A stretch of 5,437 nt of DNA, taken from the NCBI GenBank assembly GCA_937132145.1, contig CAKZNY010000046.1, forward strand, positions 1 to 5,437, in the 5' to 3' direction. The stretch is from an uncultured Paracoccaceae bacterium (GTDB lineage Bacteria; Pseudomonadota; Alphaproteobacteria; Rhodobacterales; Rhodobacteraceae). Positions 4,901-5,437 of this stretch are shown here, piece after piece. The notes beneath the pieces are model-generated. The model saw only the letters and a list, made by a program, of their open reading frames with translations. It had not been told where the DNA came from and did not search any database. Each line of letters starts with the position of its first letter. Position 1 is the stretch's first letter. A program made the translations under genes and the position numbers.

Positions 4901-5437
4901 ATGCCATCAAATACCAAGTCCGTAAGAGACGGGTTCGCAACACGCCTGCGTCAACTGCGAAAAGAAAACGGGTGGACCCTCAAACAGGTTAGTAAAATGA
5001 CCGGACTGGCAATTTCGACATTGTCCAAGGTTGAAAACAGCCAGACTTCCTTGACGTATGACAACCTTTTGAAACTTGCCGACGGGCTTGATGTAAATAT
5101 TTCCGAGCTGTTGGCGTCTGATAATGTTCCGGTACGAACTGGGCGTCGCGCAATCACCAGATTGGGGGAGGCAAAGCAGCAGATTACTCCGAACTATAGC
5201 TATCAATATCACAGCTCGGATCTGCTCGGCGCCCTTATGGTCCCTATTATTGTTGAGGTAAAGGCGCGCTCGATAGCAGATTTTGGTGAATTGCTTCGTC
5301 ATTCAGGCGAAGAATTCATTTATGTTGTCAAAGGTAAAATCGAAGTCCACACCGAGTTTTATGGCCCTGTAACCCTTGTCGAGGGCGAGAGTATTTACCT
5401 CGATCGCACGATGGCGCATGCGTATATTTCTGTGGGT
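4901..5437 (+). CDS. XRE-family regulator with C-terminal cupin domain, partial at right edge
   Basis: An open frame of 179 codons runs from the ATG at 4901 to the end of the window without a stop. Residues 12-70 form a Cro/CI-type helix-turn-helix, with KENGWTLKQVSKMTGLAIST (21-40) as the paired helices and SKVENSQTSLTYDNLLKLAD (42-61) following. After a linker with RTGRRAITRLGE (79-90), a cupin fold begins near 117: HSGEEFIYVVKGKIEVH (134-150) matches cupin motif 1 and EGESIYLDRTMAHAY (161-175) motif 2. Such proteins are about 190-210 residues, so roughly 10-30 are missing. The cupin presumably binds a small ligand or metal and tunes DNA binding. Divergent placement suggests control of the dehydrogenase-TRAP cluster and itself. 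The family call is firm; target and effector are inferred. Confidence 0.9.
   Translation, partial: MPSNTKSVRDGFATRLRQLRKENGWTLKQVSKMTGLAISTLSKVENSQTSLTYDNLLKLADGLDVNISELLASDNVPVRTGRRAITRLGEAKQQITPNYSYQYHSSDLLGALMVPIIVEVKARSIADFGELLRHSGEEFIYVVKGKIEVHTEFYGPVTLVEGESIYLDRTMAHAYISVG

Noticed and set aside
4907..5302. Leftward 131-codon open frame at the right end
   Set aside because: It is opposite the XRE-cupin gene, whose helix-turn-helix and cupin motifs are unmistakable.

Overview
The window looks like an accessory catabolic locus from an alphaproteobacterium, probably a marine Rhodobacterales-type organism. This assignment is by inference from gene content (a TRAP transporter, a DauA-like FAD dehydrogenase, a DUF1445 protein, and LysR and XRE-cupin regulators), moderate GC and protein style; no marker gene is present. 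The left end carries an assembly artefact described below.

Layout, right to left: a divergent promoter region (4725-4900) separates an XRE-cupin regulator (+ strand, from 4901, runs off the right edge) from a co-directional minus-strand cluster. The cluster reads FAD-dependent D-amino-acid dehydrogenase-like protein (4724-3606), LysR-type regulator (3565-2666), DUF1445 / D-glutamate-cyclase-related protein (2552-1701), TRAP solute-binding protein DctP (1649-585), TRAP small permease DctQ (509 leftward) and, at the edge, what looks like the start of the large permease DctM (16-1). The two longest intergenic regions, 2553-2665 and 4725-4900, both carry the inverted half-site TGATAAA(T), which suggests one shared regulator.

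Working model (inference): the TRAP system imports a small carboxylate, possibly a D-amino acid or a cyclised derivative. The dehydrogenase oxidatively deaminates a D-amino acid, and the DUF1445 protein acts on a related compound; its animal relative DGLUCY converts D-glutamate to 5-oxo-D-proline. The dehydrogenase closely follows Pseudomonas D-arginine dehydrogenase but has lost the residue that reads the guanidinium group, so its substrate is probably not D-arginine.

Data quality: positions 114-181 are not biological. Positions 114-171 match, without gaps, the reverse complement of the Illumina TruSeq universal adapter at 45 of 58 bases, including 20 identical bases in a row, and are followed by the poly-A typical of reading past the end of a library molecule. 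This breaks dctQ; its likely C-terminus (112-29) and the dctM start lie on the far side. Apart from that 68-base artefact, no stretch over 300 bases lacks a gene, and I see no tRNA, rRNA, CRISPR array or mobile element.
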